64,000 nucleotides of DNA, taken from NCBI RefSeq assembly GCF_905220415.1, contig NC_059548.1:4838501-4902500 (forward strand), read 5' to 3'. The DNA comes from Colias croceus. Its lineage: Eukaryota > Arthropoda > Insecta > Lepidoptera > Pieridae. Below, piece after piece: positions 23,192 through 35,126 of this stretch (position 1 is the first letter of the stretch; each line of letters begins with the position of its first letter). The notes under the pieces were generated by a model. It was not told the DNA's origin. It saw only the letters and a program-made list of their open reading frames with translations, and ran no database searches. A program made the translations under genes and the position numbers.

Positions 23192-25491
23192 TTGTAGAAA
23201 AATAGGGTGAAGAACAAAATATTAATAGTAAAATAATAAGTAATGTCATTTATGGTTCCAAATTAAAATGCAATGCGGAATAGTACCTACCTACTGCGAA
23301 AGGCAGAGTCCGACTAATTCAAAAACAGAAACAGATTAACAACTGCCTCCAATGATATTTATTTAGCATCATTCAATCCCGGACCATCCACTAAATAAAG
23401 CCATTACAGCGCTTTAAATCTACAAATAGCTTGTTATAAACGAGTGGCAATTTGTATAGCGTTGCACTAGCAGCGTGGAATAAACCGCAACAGTACTGAA
23501 TGCGCTTTACATTCGAGCGTTACCGCGAAATTAGCTTGTAGTATCGTCTGTCGTTTGTGCACAGACCGCATACATTGAATCGGACTAATTAGGACAAACA
23601 GTAGGTAGGTATCTATTTAGTATTCAACTACCCGAATGACCCGAGCAGATATCGTTTTTGGCTGGCTGAAAATATCCAACCGTTCGTGTAATTTACGTAT
23701 CTATACCTAGGATTTGAAGCTAATAAGTCATAAGAAAACAATAAAGAAATAAGATAAGAGATTCTAATACGATTATAGCCTACAATTCAATACCAGGCGT
23801 AGGTATGAAGAATATTTTAGTAGGTAGGTACCTATTATGTTATGTGATTTCTTATGTGAATTTTCATATATGTACAGTTTACACAACAATATCAATATGA
23901 TATGAGGAATATGCGGCTTTCTATTTCGTGATAGTGTATTGGGGTGAAATTACCATGGTGAGCTCAATATTTTCATAAAAATAAGAAACCTACCTGAAGT
24001 TAATATATAAAAAACACTGCATTATTTCATTCTGATGCATAAACCTTTACAGCTTTACTGTATAATATTATTCTAGGAAGGCCTCATCGTGAGTTTTTGA
24101 GTAAGTAAAAATATATTTTAGTGCGTACAATGTACATAACTAAAATATACATAAAATTTTCGAAAAATAATAGAATTAAGTAAGAACGTGACTTAAAATT
24201 TAAAGAACAGTTCGGTATTTAGCTAAGAAACATTTAATTCTAGTACTAAAGCACCATAAAATTAAATTTACCTTATTTTCTGGAGCCTCTACACTATTTC
24301 ACACACACAATATTTTTGTCCACAATTTTTACACACTAAATATAGGTAGTATTAGAGCAAATAATAAAAATTATAGCCTTCGAAGGCAAGTCAACAAAAT
24401 AAACCACAACAAACAAAACTAAACATAACCTGTAAATTCTGAAAAATTATTTACATATTTGAAAAAGTATTTCATTGTATGTACTTATTATAGGTAGTGC
24501 TTTTTTAGAAAAATATCACGGTTTCTTTACGAATTTATTTACTTTTTCAAACACACACTCCGCGACGCTTCTATGCGGCTTGTGTCAAACTGTCATTTGT
24601 TGGCTGCCATTTTTTTCACGCATGCGCAGTCTATTGTTTTCTAATGCGCAAAGCGCAGCTTTTTCAAGATGGCTATTAAAATAAAAAGTCTAGTTTGTAT
24701 ATTTTACTCATAATAATTAATATACGTAATAAAAAAGTTTGAAATAAATTAAAAACGGTTTGTATTTTTTTCGGTATTTAAAATAAAAAAAGTTCGTTTT
24801 CTACAACGCATTGTCCGATTTTATCTGTGCCTCTTAGAAAAATAAACATAGTTACTATAGATTAAAAAAAAAGTAAAACATTAATTCTAAATTTTATTAA
24901 TTTTCTTTTAATATCGGAACGACGATCAAGTTAATAGTTGAAAAGAAATTTATTAGGACAGTAGACACATAAAAGTGAATAATTATTCCTGCCTACACTA
25001 AGTTTTAAATTAAATTTTGTGCAAAGTTAAAACATTTAACCCCTAAAATTGTCTAAGTTAAACCACTCAGGGCCCTTGTAATCTAATAAAAGCGGTATGA
25101 GCCCTGCAGGTAACCAGAGAAGTGACTTATGACAAAACTTCCAAACTAGTCCAGTGACGATGTACTTGTCTCAACTTTTAATTAAAAATTTCAGAACTCT
25201 GATTACATGGGATTTATACAGATATAAAAGCTTACTTACTATGTGGTTATCTTGGAGCGATCATTCTTTAGATTCAAGTAAGTATAATAATATGATTCAT
25301 TGAGGAAATATTATATAAGATATAGGTAATAGTTATATCTTCAGATTTTGATCTGATACGTATCTACTCTTCTTGATTTTTGATACGAATCTATTATAAA
25401 TAATATTGCAAACTTCAAGAAATATAATAATTAATAACGAAATAAAAAACGAATTAAATTTATACTATTCTCTGATTTCGCGATTAGATTT
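23192..25491. other. Non-coding DNA with a promoter-like patch
   Basis: Mostly AT-rich with TAGGTA clusters (23601, 23821). 24540-24690 is GC-richer and holds an NRF1-like CACGCATGCGCA and two PHO/YY1-like words (GCCATTTT and AAGATGGC). No exon could be tied to it. Confidence 0.35.
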
Positions 25492-25712
25492 CGCTCGCCT
25501 CCTTGGTACAGTATAGGTACCTAGTTGACGCGTGAGTGTAATACCGAGCGATCCTGGGTTCGATTCCCGGTGGAGACGAAGAAAAAAAATGTCTCGGTCT
25601 GGTAGGACACAGAAGACTGATCAGTGATCACCTACTTGTCCCAAAAGAAAATCGATCAGTGAAACAGATGTATAATGCTTACCCCACAAGGGGACATGGG
25701 ACTTCACTTTTC
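25492..25712 (+). mobile_element. tRNA-derived SINE
   Basis: The tRNA-like head starts GCTCGCCTCCTTGGTACAGT and has a consensus B box GGTTCGATTCC (25557-25567). The body (GTCTCGGTCTGGTAGGACAC) ends at GGGACATGGGACTTCACTTT. An ATAGGTACCTA stretch sits inside the head at 25512-25522, where the family as I remember it has a shorter sequence. Confidence 0.7.
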
Positions 25713-27205
25713 TATAGATTTACATGCAGTAAAACTAACAATCTATTGGATATTCGAGTCGTTAATCGCTCGAAAATATAACGATATTGTCAAAGTTTGG
25801 AAATTTATACAGTCTCTTTGAATTGATAACGGCTCTACGTCTTGTACTACCTAAGATACTTACTTAGTCTCTCTCTCTCTTCCTGAAATTACCATTGATA
25901 ACTAATAAAAAATAATTAATAAAAGAAACTCTGGAAGGAACGTTTCATATTATAGCTTCAAGTATTGCATCATTGTATACAAATGATGCTATATGTTGAG
26001 GTGTCTCTTTGTTTAATTTTGTATGTCCCGCCTAGGCCCTAAGCAATGTCATCATCAATATAACATTTGATATTAGAATAATTTAGAAGCTTGTTATTTA
26101 GCGTAAATAAATACAGGCGATGTAGCGACTAAATACATTATTGCATTTAGGACATTAGACACAACTAGATTATATGTTTTAGTACAAACCTCACGTAACG
26201 TGGAAACGTATTAATGCATGTGCATTCGAAGGCCGTACCATAAATTATTAACGAAACATTCTCGATTCTGAATTTTTTTTTTTATTGTTATACTCAATAA
26301 TAAATGACGGAGCGGCGATTCAAAAAACTAAGACACTGATAAAGTTTTACAAACATATTCACACAGATGCTTTGGCGCATTTTGTTACTTATCGTTTCTG
26401 TGATACAAGGAAAACCAATGAAAGAAAACACTGCGCTCTTCGGCTTTTTTTCCCTCAAGTGAGCATCGTCTATTTTCAATAATTTAATTGTAAGAGTCCA
26501 CTGTTATATTTATTGTCATCATTTCTCAGCTATTATAAAAACCATGAAATTGAAGTCCTCAAAACTAATTATAAACATGTATATTTCTAATATTTTAACA
26601 TATTTTAAGCATATATTTGAGAAATACAATATTAATTATTAATTGTATTATTATATTTTTTTAATATAAATCCGCAAGAGTTTATCGTGTGCTTGCCTAA
26701 TAAACTTAATATTCCTACATTTTAAACAACTAGATTTCCGTTCAGACTTCAGAAACATAAGTATACCTAATATAAAAAAAAATAAAAAAAATAAAAATCA
26801 TTTATTGAACAAGGTTCCTTACATCATAATATAGACCCCAGACTCCCAATATAGCTTTCGCTGTGTTTCAGGAGTCTGTGCCTTCCCGATACATAATGTA
26901 ATCTTTGTTCTGTATGAAAAACTATAAAATTTCAAATCATGGGTACTAATACCCACTTAGGTTTTGACTATTTTTTACTCGAATTTACTCACATTACTTA
27001 TTTACAATTATATTTTACTCATGAATATCATAGTAGGGGTCATAGTAAAGACGAGACGGCAAGTGTGAAATTGCTTGAATGTTATATAGTATGTATCGCT
27101 TCGACTGATATAGTGTTTTCAAGTATTAGTATCAGTATATTAGAATTTGGTGCTTCGAAATATTTATTTAAGACTAGCCTTTACATTCGATTTCGTCCGT
27201 AAATG
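25713..27205. other. Non-coding AT-rich DNA
   Basis: Nothing convincing except the A-tailed retroposon end on the minus strand at 26774-26905. Confidence 0.5.
26774..26905 (-). mobile_element. A-tailed retroposon 3' end
   Basis: On the minus strand the sequence reads from about GGGAAGGCACAGACTCCTGA through AATAAATGATTTTTATT into an A-rich tail (T/A runs at 26774-26800 on the plus strand). It fits the 3' end of a LINE or processed transcript; source not identified. Confidence 0.45.
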
Positions 27206-27927
27206 ATATGGTATACTCAAACTCTAACTCAAACATTCATTTATTCAATTAGACTACTATTTAGTAGCACTTTCGAATCGTCATTACATAATTATTTTAA
27301 CATTTACCACCGATTCGGAAAGCAGTGATCTATGGAGAAGAATCGGCAAGAAACTCCATAGTTGCTCTTTTAAAATCATGTCGATATTACATAATATGTA
27401 ACTTATATCTAAATACATAATATATCATAATATACAAAGAACTGTCCAGTGGTTTTTACGCGACAACCCTCCATGGGTTTTTATCGTCCAATGTCCATAT
27501 ATTCCTGAATACTGTAGTACGCTCTCTGAACTGGTACATTTTTTATATAAGTTTTAAATTTAGAACTACTAAACTCTCTAATATTATGAGAAATTCTATT
27601 GTAAAAGCGTATACCTTGACCCATAAATGAATTTTTAACTTTAGCTAATCGGAAAAATGGCATTTCAATTCTATTTCTGTTCCTTGTGCCATAACAGTGT
27701 CTATCTCCTACTCTTGTGTGTAAGTCGGCGTTTTTGTGTACATGCAAAATATTATTAAATGTATACTGTGATGGTAGAGTAAGTATACCAGTATTCTTAA
27801 AGAGATCTCTTAGTGAGTCCCGAGCACGTAAATTATATATAGAGCGAATGGCTCTTTTCTGTAAGATAAATATAGTTTCTATATCTGCTGCCCTGCCCCA
27901 TTGTAGAATTCCATAGGACATAATACT
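27206..27927 (-). mobile_element. Jockey-type LINE fragment, copy 2
   Basis: Minus-strand copy of the element at 5341-6091, complete to its 3' tail (GTTTGAG-type repeat at 27210-27235). Homology begins at SIMSYG, at 27927. A 24-bp-scale tandem repeat (ATCCTCTATTGACTA units, 27930-27970) sits just upstream. Confidence 0.8.
27481..27921 (-). pseudogene. LINE reverse transcriptase C-terminal remnant (copy 2)
   Basis: A continuous 146-residue frame, MSYGILQWGRAADIETIFIL onward, covers the post-palm part of a jockey-type reverse transcriptase. At the codons where copy 1 carries TAGG, this copy has the unbroken sequence. The end differs from copy 1 (EYMDIGR then stop), because a few extra bases shift the frame near the stop. 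It lacks the catalytic palm, so it cannot be active alone. Confidence 0.8.
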
Positions 27928-27986
27928 ATAATATCCTCTATTGACTATAATATAATATCCTCTATTGACTACGATATAATATAATC

Positions 27987-28212
27987 ATCCTCCCACGGCT
28001 TCGCCCGCGTTTTCAAAAATAACCCCGCATAATTCTCGTTACCGTGGGATTTCCAGGATAAAACTATCCTTTGTATTAATCAAAGTTATCCTCTATATGT
28101 GTGATAAATTTCAGTGTAATCAGTTCGGTAGTATTTGCATGAAAGAGTAACAAACATACATACACATAGTCATACATCCAACCTCACAAACTTTCGCAAT
28201 TATAATAATAGG
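27987..28212 (-). mobile_element. Lep1-type Helitron-like element, eroded
   Basis: On the minus strand it ends GCGGGCGAAGCCGTGGGAGG without an intact CTAG and starts near CGAAAGTTTGTGAGG. Same family as 44162-44377 and 62232-62440, but more diverged. Confidence 0.6.
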
Positions 28213-29953
28213 GTAGGATAGGATAGTAGGATATTATAGGATAAGATAGAAATGTTATATTCATAAAGTGTTTAAGTTCCAATTTTCATCCAAATATTGT
28301 AAATGGAATAATTTACAGACAGTTTTCAGATAACAGAGATATTCAAGCTATAGTCAATAATACTAATTAAAATGTATGTTCAGCAAGTACTATTTACTAC
28401 AATGTAGGTATTCAGTTATTGTCAATTAGAAATTCTCATATTTACCTTCATCTTAATGTGTTCGTTAAGATTAATATCAAATTTTTTCCTAATAACGACG
28501 AAAATGAAAAATATGATTCTTAAAAAATAAATTTGCGACGAAATGTGACGGAAATCGTAGGAAATAAATGATTTGAAGGGAATATTTTCACTCAGACGTA
28601 TTTCCTTATCGCAAATGTATGTCGGAAATTTATTACAAAATAAGAATGCATAAAATGTATATTTCGCGATATGATTGGTTTGGTTTGATGGATGTTTACG
28701 AAATATTCGTTCACGTTCTTTTAGAAAATTTAGACAAATCGTGATCAAAATGAATTTAAAAAAGCAATTCATATTTTCGGCTCAATGTTAACACCGTTAA
28801 AACGATTATGATAAAGAATTTAATATAGTTAATCATTGGCTTTCATACTGAACAATAATTATTTATAGATAACATTACTTGTCATTTTTATATCGCATCC
28901 AATAAAAGTGTCCCTAAGCCACAAATTATAGTTTTCACAAATTAACTTATTTCAAGAAAATGTGTCATAATTTATATGAATAGAAGCTATTGTGTGCTAA
29001 TATTTTAAATTGTAAAACCTACATCAAATGGTCTAGATCCTTTCTTATAGCATTTAAATTGCATATAATAGAAACAACCTAGGTTTTTGTGAATAAAATT
29101 TTACGAAACAATTAACCGAAACAAAAATCTACTTTAAACCCAAAAACAAAAATAGTAAAATCTTTTCGAAATAAATATATTTATTATGAACAAATCAAAC
29201 GTGGCCACGGTCAATGAAACCGAATCGCTCCGAATTTGGCACAAACAGCAAATTCGATAGCTTTGTGTGCAATTCAAAACGCATTTAATGAAATTACACA
29301 ACTCGCTCTGCTGCTATTTGTATAAAATATGATATAAATACGTAGATATATTGTATATCATTTATTGTACTTGTATTGTCTTGTTTCATGTTGTGTTGCT
29401 TTAATTTTAATTATTGTATTCTGTGTCAATTGTGTTTGTTATTATTGTAGAGTCAAATAAATGATTTATTTTCTTTTTCTTTCTTTCTTTTCTTTTCTTA
29501 TATATTTTATTGAAATATATCACGAGCAACGGGCGCTTTAATTTATTTTACACTAATGCGGTCCACGGATTGTCATTAAAGATAAATATTTTAAATACGT
29601 TTTGTGAATTATTATTTTTAACGCTTTAGAAAATACCCAAATGAAAATAAATCTAATTTGTTGAATTGCTATAGATAACCATGGTCTTGAATTTGGCAGA
29701 ATAAGGAAATTTATTTCGTATATTATTAAGACGCCAAATAACTCAAGCATATTATCAGCAACAAACACACAAAAATCTCTGTCGATCTTATATTTGGATC
29801 GACGAAAAGTGTAGATAGAAGTAGCACGACAAAATCTGGATGATTATTAGCCTATTTGTCTTCAGTTGTCTCTTCGCTCACGATAGTTGAATCATGTTAT
29901 CTTACCTTGACGTCTAAATCGAGTACCGTTTTTATAAATCGAATATTTTGTTA
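28213..29953. other. Non-coding AT-rich DNA
   Basis: A 116-residue frame at 28422-28772 is AT-driven and unrecognised. Around 29455-29500 an AATAAATGATTTATTTT word and a (TTTC)n run resemble a retroposon 3' end, too degraded to place. Confidence 0.4.
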
Positions 29954-29957
29954 TTAA

Positions 29958-31255
29958 CTGCTAGTCTGCGTCAAATTGACTCCTGCGTTTTCGAAATATA
30001 GCTATATCTTTTTAAATGTCGCGAATCCATAGCTGTGCGTTTAGGACATTTCATAAGTAACTGAGAGCTACCCTATGGTATACGTGTCAATACATTTAAT
30101 GTAACCGATTTTGAAATATAACGACTACGTGAGTCAAAATTACGCATGATTATCTTTACCGTGACTTTTAAGATTTTGACTTCTATGGTAGTTTGAATAT
30201 TTTTTGGCTTATTATTACTGTATATTGTGACTTATGTTAAAAAATTATTTTTATACATATTGAAGCAAATATAGAAAACATTTGGGGATAGAAAATTGGA
30301 AGAATATAGTATACTGGCCGCTCTTATGCAAAGCGTCGAGGGTCCCTGTGAAGCTACCGATAGTGAAGTAGGAGGACCACGAAATTGAAGATGACGAGCA
30401 AAGTGACACAGAAGAAGCTTTTCCTGATGAGGTATAAAGCAAAGATGATATATTACATTCAAGCAAAAAGCGCAGTAGATGCATTAGACCGAATGTGTTC
30501 TCTGATGTCCTATAGTAGGAAGACAATGAGATGGCCAATGGCTTTATTTTATGGAATCATTAAAATTGCCTGCATATTGCATATTTTTATAGCCACGATG
30601 TTAACAACAAAGCACGAAAACATCTGAGTCAAAAAAACATAAAATATAGAAACATGGAACTGCCTTATTTGTTTATGTGTGGGCGTTTAGAATCACCAGC
30701 TTTGAGAACATATTTGCTTGATAATATCACCAATTTATTGCCAAATGAAGTATCTGGTACATCGTAAGAAACTACTGAGGAGGTCTTCAGTAAAAAAAAA
30801 AGTATTTACTATTCTTTTTGTCCTTCTGAAATATGACGAAAGGCAAATGCGTCCTGCAAAAAATCTAACATAGTTATATGTCGTGAGCATACTTTGATAT
30901 GTGCTAAAGTTATTTCTCATAAATTTTTCATATTACTATATGTACAACATATATATAACATATAAAAAAGTCTGATAATTGTGGTAAAAATAAGTTTTTA
31001 TTAGAAATAAAACGTATTACAAGAATTCTAGATTTAAAGCAGACATTTAATGTTTTCATTTTTTTGTATGTATAAAAATAATTATAAATAAATTATTTGT
31101 AGTATGAATTATTCTAATATAACTGTAAATATATAACAACTTACAATTTATAGAAAAAAATAATATACCTCGACTTAGAGCTAACTAAAAAACATGCGTA
31201 AATTTGACGCATGACTATCTTTCCCGTACTACTCAATATGATTATCTTTCTAGGG
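29958..31255 (+). mobile_element. piggyBac element, IFP2-like, internally deleted
   Basis: TTAA flanks both ends (29954-29957 and 31256-31259). The right end matches the long type of piggyBac terminus: a 13-bp terminal repeat reading ATCTTTCTAGGG, a spacer, and a CATGCGTAAATTTGACGCATG-type internal repeat at 31193-31213. The left end keeps the internal repeat region (AGTCTGCGTCAAATTGAC) but has lost most of the 13-bp terminal repeat. The 5' leader (30000-30230) also follows the Trichoplusia ni element as I remember it. At about 1.3 kb against about 2.5 kb for the intact element, the centre is missing. Confidence 0.85.
30295..30915 (+). pseudogene. piggyBac transposase remnant (N- and C-terminal parts)
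   Basis: The amino part reads ILAALMQS, then after a frameshift DDEQSDTEEAFPDEV, the acidic start of the piggyBac transposase. It jumps directly to the late region (SAVDALDRMCSLMSYSRKTM then RWPMALFYG). Then come a further frameshift, LLDNITNLLPNEVSGTS, and the cysteine/histidine-rich carboxyl domain (SFCPSE, stop, RKANASCKK...ICREHT). The catalytic DDD core between the two parts is absent, and several stops and frameshifts are present. Dead, and unable to supply transposase. Confidence 0.85.
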
Positions 31256-31259
31256 TTAA

Positions 31260-32260
31260 CTTAGGTTATACTTATAGTGTATTTGATAATTCGATTCCTT
31301 GCAGGTTAGTGAATCTCAAAATAAAGTATCAAATAATCCCCTGGTAGACCATTAAAACTAATTACATCACTCATTAGGTAGGAAGGCTGTTGGCGATGCG
31401 ACAATATTTGTCCTAGCGTACCGACGCAAACATGCTGAGCTTGCAATATTGCTATTATGGATGAGAGTACTCAATTAGTAAGGTTTAATTTATTTTTTAT
31501 TCCTACTACGCTTATCTAAAATATATTCTCTATTTTTTGGTAAATGTCAAACTTTTAAATATTTCAGTCCTTGTTTTTTTTTTACTTTTCCAAAAATATT
31601 CAGAATCAAAAACCACGTATTATTGATTTTTGACTCTTGTGTGTTTGCACATTCATATATTTTATTACTCGTTACAATATATAATAACAAGTTTGGATAC
31701 AATTTCATAATTAATCTAATAACCTGGCTGTTTCCCAAAATTTGAGGCAGCTCGTTTTAAATTCATTGTGATGACGACATCGCGTGACCTGAACACTTCT
31801 CAGTGAATATAAATTACAGAATCATTAAAAATAGAGTGAATTTCGTTATTAGTATTCGTATCAGATATAACTACAACCAGGATATTCATTTAATACTGTT
31901 TTATCATAAAATTGTTGGGGACAGAAAATTTTATACAAAAACTCTACTGGTTTAGTTTAGTATACCTTCTATACCTTATTTCGGTAGTCAGTGGATCATT
32001 TATATAATGTACTGTATCATTTTATGTCAGTAAGTATATTCATTATTTATTTAATTATAATTTAAATAAACGTTCCACAAATTTTTTTTCTGAGCACTGT
32101 CTTTTCTCTTTGGTGATATCATTGATATCACCGATGTGATAGATACTTTAAAACTTTTGAAAGTATTCAAAGCTGTTTTTGATTGATACCAGCTGTTAAA
32201 GCAATCTATAGATGGAATACATTCAAGGGGTAAATAAAAGAATCGGATAAATGTAAACCT
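31260..32260. other. Non-coding DNA downstream of cuticle gene 1
   Basis: AT-rich with no recognised feature. It contains the short inverted word TGATATCATTGATATCA near 32115-32131. Confidence 0.5.
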
Positions 32261-32266
32261 TTTATT
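32261..32266 (-). terminator. Poly(A) signal of cuticle gene 1
   Basis: AATAAA on the minus strand, about 80 bp after the stop codon at 32346-32348. Confidence 0.55.
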
Positions 32267-32345
32267 GCTCCATTAAACGGGGGGACTAGAGGTAACAAGA
32301 ATGGCAGTGTTTAGCATGTATAACAAAAATCCTTAAAATCTAAAT

Positions 32346-35061
32346 TTAGTATTTGATGGAGCCTTCAACCTTGGGGGGGTGGGCTGCGATGTAGTCGAGA
32401 GCCCTCACGATGTACTCTGGGACTGGGACGGGGGTTGGGAGGTGGGCACCCTGGAACAAGTAATACAATTAATATCCTAATAAACAATGCTAATTAGAAA
32501 GATTTACGGTTCAATGGGACCTTATTGATCTAACTACTAATCAAGGGTGTGTTAACGCTGATAGAAGCTTTTCTTTAACTTTTGACAAAATTTAAGTCAT
32601 TCAGTTTTTTTAATTAATGCAATAAGATTGCAAACGACATTGATTCTCATAAAGCCAAGTAGGTGATACACCTACAGCAAAATATAAAACGTCAGTTTGG
32701 AATGTGCAGTTTGCAAAACAGTAATGTCATCTCACATCTGATGCAACACACGTGGGCGAATCATCTTTAAAATAAAATGATATATCTCGCAAGATCGTGA
32801 CCTGTGTTCAAATTACGATGGAATGAGCCCTACAATTTGCTCTTTTAAATTTCACTGTATAATTAAGATGTAATTTGAAAGATAGATAGAATAAGATATA
32901 AAATTTGTAATGATTGGACTTTGGGTGGATTTGGAATAAAAGCTGTTGGTAATACTAGATGAATCGAGATTTTTCCATTCTTACCTGGGCTTGGTAACCG
33001 TTCTCGTTGGCGATGTATTTGATGGAGTAAGTTTGACCGTCATTGCCGATGTAAGAGTGAGATCCTTGAACTTCGAGACCTTCATCCTCCTAGAAAATTG
33101 ATACCTCGTTAATTAAACAATCGAATATTGAACATTTATTAGGTATATATAATTTATTAACTAATTAACTATATATCTTAATTCATAAAGTTGCTGAAAG
33201 GTTATAATTCTGGATTTTACTTGCAAAGCTTTGAACGTTTTGTTATAATATATTCCAATCATATATTATGAGGTCACGTTGTCACGTGGTAACATAATGT
33301 TTGTTTGACCTGGCCTTGAAGGAAATACCAAGGTTAATATTTTTAATTTATGTAAATATTTCGGTACAATAAGCTCATCTCTAGCTAAATGCCAATATGG
33401 CCTTCGTTTATTGTGTTAAATTCGCTTCCTTTTGCCTATAATAAATTTGAATTAATTAAGGCTGGTTTGACATATATTTGTTTAAATACATTTTTATGTA
33501 TCTGCGTCACAATTGTTAAATTTACAAAAATATATTATGATCCTGACCCCATATTTAAGTACATTTAATAAAGCCAAGTATCTAATATTTGCTGTAAATT
33601 ATGTAAAGATATTCGTATTATGTTGAATCTATGTTTCTGTGAAAAATTACTTCATTTTGACTTGAAAGCTAAAGGTTGATTCGAAAAATCAGCACGGACC
33701 TCTTGATTAATATTATTTAAGAGTGCAATTTTATTACAATCTTTTATATATAAAAATGAATCGCAAAATGTGTTGGTAAGCGCATAACTCGAGAACGGCT
33801 GAACCGATTTCGATAATTCTTTTTTTATTATATTTCTTGAAGTACGAGGATGGATCTTATGTAGAGAAAACGTAAACATGTACCACGGGTGAAGCCGGGG
33901 CGGACCGCTAGTTTATAATAATTTTGTGCCCATAATGGGCATCGTGAATAAACATAAAAACATATTTTTAACACTTTTGACCGTAGCACTAATCTATTTC
34001 TCGTAATAACTTCGTGGTTAGAATGTGGTATTTTTGTCACATGTAGACCTCAGTTCTAGGCTTCTTTTGGTACTAAACAGAGCTTCTACTAACGCCTGCA
34101 TTTCATATAAAAAAATAAAAACGAAAATCAATAAAAATTACAATACTTTCGCCTCTATCGACAATATCGAAAATTTCAAAAAGGGATAATTTGCGCCTGT
34201 AGTCACTACATATATTAGCAACATAATAAATTATCTAGTGTATCTATTTTTTTTTATGCGAATTTATTTAGCACATTCGGCCGCGAAAATTCCAATATTT
34301 TAAATATTTTTTTAAAAATCGTGTTTTTGAAATAAAACTCTGGTTGTTCTACTCGTGCATTTAAAAAGAGAAGCTCCTTAGATATTTCCAATAAAACAAG
34401 AATGTCACTTTTTCGGGCCTAAAAACATATGTCACAACTGGTCACAATTCAATAGATAATTTTATGTAGATCAAAGAAAAATTTGAACGATTCCTAATTC
34501 TACGAAATCCCGATCTGAATCGATATTATATGGTGCTTAACAAAATTGAAAGTTTGTACAGTTTTAATTGTATCGGACTAAGTTAAATATATATTGTTGT
34601 TTAAAAAAAAATGTTTAAGTTGAGATAACGTAGACACTTACGCGGCCAGCGTTCTTGAGGACACCGCTTTCTTCGCCCTTGATGCCGTTGCTGGTCTCGT
34701 AACCGTATCTGTACTGGTCGGGGAAGACATCAGCTTCCTGTCCGACGATCACGGCTTGGGTGTCAGCGGTGCGCACGGAGGAGAGGTGGGACACATCGGC
34801 GGCGGCGACGGCCACGAGGGCGAGGATGGCTACGAAGGATTTCTGGAACATTCCATGGAGGTTAGGAATTTTTGAAGACAAGTTTTGTTAAGCTGTAGAA
34901 TAGGCTTGAAGTGATTGAACTATTACGATAGATAAGATAAGATAAGTAGACTTTATTTTTTTGTTAAATTTTTGGAAAATAATTTTTTTTAGTGTTGATT
35001 TAGAGAATATTACGATAACCAATCACTAATTATAAATTAGAATTGTATGTTAGCTCACCAT
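32346..35061 (-). CDS. RR-1 cuticle protein (gene 1, LCP17-like), 137 aa
   Basis: Four coding exons on the minus strand: 35059-35061 (ATG only), 34642-34842, 32985-33089 and 32346-32450, with GT-AG introns all in phase 0. Start choice: the in-exon ATG at 34862 side would give MFQKSF, but TTCCAG there is a splice acceptor. ATG followed by GTGAGC at 35061 gives the family-typical MKSFVAILALVAVAAA signal peptide, cleaved before DVSHL. The mature protein has YGYETSNGIKGEESGVLKNA followed by a Rebers-Riddiford chitin-binding motif (GSHSYIGNDGQTYSIKYIAN, then ENGYQAQGAHLP) that crosses the last intron, and a proline-rich tail. It is secreted and expected to bind chitin in soft cuticle (RR-1 type). 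The coding sequence is far GC-richer than its surroundings. A Lep1-type copy lies in intron 2. Confidence 0.93.
33743..33911 (+). mobile_element. Lep1-type Helitron-like element in intron 2 of gene 1
   Basis: Close match to 9891-10057, with a GGGGCGGACCGCTAG end followed by T. It lies in opposite orientation to the host gene. Confidence 0.65.
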
Positions 35062-35092
35062 GATGTAACAAAGTTAAGAGACGATGTCTAAC

Positions 35093-35126
35093 TGATGATT
35101 ATAAAATACACGAGCGGCGTTTTATA
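35093..35126 (-). promoter_or_regulatory. Core promoter of cuticle gene 1
   Basis: A TATAAAA box (35120-35126, minus strand) lies about 33 bp upstream of an arthropod initiator, TCAGT, whose A is at 35093. The leader to the ATG is then about 31 nt, a spacing that strongly supports the ATG-only first exon. Confidence 0.85.

Noticed and set aside
24475..24684. 69-residue frame over the promoter-like patch
   Set aside because: Cysteine- and phenylalanine-rich by composition, no domain; the patch looks regulatory if anything.
28422..28772. 116-residue minus-strand frame with hydrophobic stretches
   Set aside because: Composition is AT-driven with no domain, signal peptide or splice context; about one frame of this length is expected by chance in this much AT-rich DNA.
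34642..34862. Start of cuticle gene 1 at the ATG just upstream of AAATCC (giving MFQKSF)
   Set aside because: TTCCAG there is a splice acceptor; the ATG-only exon at 35059-35061, with donor, TATA box and TCAGT initiator, gives the normal MKSF start. The same logic applies to gene 3.
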